From Aquidulcibacter sp. (GTDB taxonomy: Bacteria; Pseudomonadota; Alphaproteobacteria; Caulobacterales; Aquidulcibacteraceae), in assembly GCF_020253525.1 (NCBI RefSeq), contig NZ_JADCBK010000048.1, forward strand, positions 1 to 54,181: a stretch of 54,181 nucleotides of DNA. The letters are read 5' to 3'. Under the pieces are notes generated by a model that was not told the origin of the DNA, made no database searches, and saw only the letters and a program-made list of their open reading frames with translations. Below, one piece after another: positions 53,224 to 54,181 of this stretch. A program made the position numbers and the translations under genes. Numbering within the stretch: position 1 is the first letter of the stretch; the number at the start of each line of letters is the position of its first letter.

Positions 53224-53224
53224 C

Positions 53225-54181
53225 CTATGCTGCCCGGGTCACGATATTGATGATCCGGTCTGGAACCACGATGAGTTTAGCCACAGTTCGTCCCGCAAGG
53301 AAGTGTGTGGTTTCCGGCAAGGACAAGGCCAAGGACTCAAGCTCTTCCTTGGAAGTGCCTTTAGCCACGTGCAATTCGCCCCGCTTCTTGCCATCAACTT
53401 GCACCGGCAACATGATGGTGGCTTCCGCCAACAAGCTTTGATCAGCCTCCGGCCAAGGCGCGGTTGCGACAAAGCCCTCGCCACCCATACGCAGCCAAGC
53501 TTCCTCCGCCAGATGCGGTGTAAAGGGCTGCAGAACGCGGGCCAAAATTCCCAAGACTTCAACCCGAGCCGACAACATGTCGGCGCTATCATCGCTCTCC
53601 GCGCGGCGGATGTGGCCGACCAATTCATGGAATTGCGCGATGGCGCTGTTGAAGCGATAGGAATCAATCGCCAAGCTGATGGCGGCAATCGCCTTATGGC
53701 CAGCACGACGCAATTCGAGTGCGGCACCACTCACCCCCGTCGCGACATGCATCGGGCCAGGCACGCCTTCCGGCAGGGCATCAAAGGCTGCCCAAATCTT
53801 CTGTACAAAGCGCCAAGAGCCTTCGACGCCCGATTCAGACCATTCCACATCCCGTTCGGGTGGGGAGTCCGACAGAACGAACAAGCGCGCTACATCGGCA
53901 CCATAGGTGTCGATAATGTCTTCAGGGTCGACGGTATTGCGCTTGGACTTCGACATCTTCTCGATGGGTCCAATAACTGCAGGCTTGCCGGTTGCGATCT
54001 CGACGGCGGATGTGCCCGTAATCTCAACTTCATCTGGCGACAACCAGTTGCCCTCTTGTGACTTATAGGTCGCATGGGTCACCATGCCTTGGGTGAAGAG
54101 GCGGCTGAAAGGCTCTGAAGTCGGTTGATGGCCAACGGCCTTCATGGCGCGGGCAAAAAAGCGCGAATAGAGCAAGTGCAA
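53225..54181 (-). CDS. leuS: Leucyl-tRNA synthetase, C-terminal part (runs off the window)
   Basis: The C-terminal 318 codons of leucyl-tRNA synthetase; the frame is open to the right edge, so the N-terminal catalytic and editing domains lie outside. The KMSKSKRN motif that stabilises the transition state is near the start of the visible part. The anticodon-binding helical domain ([33 protein letters not shown]) and the C-terminal leucine-specific domain ending [18 protein letters not shown] follow. The first visible codon is internal, not a start. Followed immediately by lptE and holA. Confidence 0.97.
   Translation of the reverse strand: MHLLYSRFFARAMKAVGHQPTSEPFSRLFTQGMVTHATYKSQEGNWLSPDEVEITGTSAVEIATGKPAVIGPIEKMSKSKRNTVDPEDIIDTYGADVARLFVLSDSPPERDVEWSESGVEGSWRFVQKIWAAFDALPEGVPGPMHVATGVSGAALELRRAGHKAIAAISLAIDSYRFNSAIAQFHELVGHIRRAESDDSADMLSARVEVLGILARVLQPFTPHLAEEAWLRMGGEGFVATAPWPEADQSLLAEATIMLPVQVDGKKRGELHVAKGTSKEELESLALSLPETTHFLAGRTVAKLIVVPDRIINIVTRAA

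Overview
The window is a piece of an alphaproteobacterial chromosome. This rests on gene content and order: gap next to pgk; leuS-lptE-holA; htpX, rsmB and an SDHAF4-type (DUF1674) gene side by side; an SGNH esterase, kup and argG. I cannot place it below class with confidence; Caulobacterales/Hyphomonadaceae-like groups are a guess. No rRNA, tRNA, CRISPR array, phage gene or intact insertion sequence was recognised. TTG start codons preceded by good Shine-Dalgarno sites are frequent.

Layout. (1) 29-2540, minus: gap, a small membrane protein and pgk in one tight operon. (2) 2718-5282, plus: a coiled-coil protein, an SGNH esterase and galE. (3) 5417-29347: a surface-polysaccharide locus, visibly richer in A+T than its flanks in several genes. 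It holds an ABC-2 exporter (ATPase and permease), a family 2 glycosyltransferase, a rhamnan-synthesis F-like protein, rfbC-rfbB-rfbA, then a GNAT acyltransferase, an acyl carrier protein (ACP) and an SDR facing a LuxC-like reductase, a LuxE-like acyl-protein synthetase and an AMP-forming ligase. Further on are a methyltransferase, a DegT aminotransferase, about 1.6 kb of gene-poor DNA with a possible gene remnant, rfbD, a 922-residue double glycosyltransferase, a degenerate methyltransferase-like protein, and a WlbC/WbpE-like aminotransferase with a WlbA/WbpB-like oxidoreductase. (4) 29410-34883, minus: the GDP-mannose block, with an AGE-family isomerase, phosphomannomutase, purU, mannose-1-phosphate guanylyltransferase and a transaldolase. 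(5) 35160-38855, plus: galU, ugd and a glycosyltransferase. (6) 38867-45486, minus: a CapD/FlaA1-type dehydratase, a heparinase II/III-like protein, rpe, rsmB and htpX. (7) 45531-54181: an SDHAF4-like gene, a secreted cysteine-pair protein, an SDR, kup, a small membrane protein, argG, and holA-lptE-leuS (leuS runs off the right edge).

How it fits together. Central sugar metabolism (galU, galE, ugd, phosphomannomutase, manC, rfbABCD) supplies UDP-Glc, UDP-Gal, UDP-GlcA, GDP-Man and dTDP-L-Rha. Glycosyltransferases and the RgpF-like protein would assemble a rhamnose-containing glycan, and the ABC-2 transporter would export it. LptE, encoded near the right edge, takes part in delivering LPS to the outer membrane.

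The most unusual part is the 12.4-17.9 kb module: LuxC- and LuxE-like enzymes with an ACP, a ketoreductase, a ligase and a GNAT transferase, but no luciferase. It looks like a dedicated acyl-activation and reduction pathway placed inside a glycan locus, probably to make an unusual acyl or aldehyde-derived decoration. That function is an inference.
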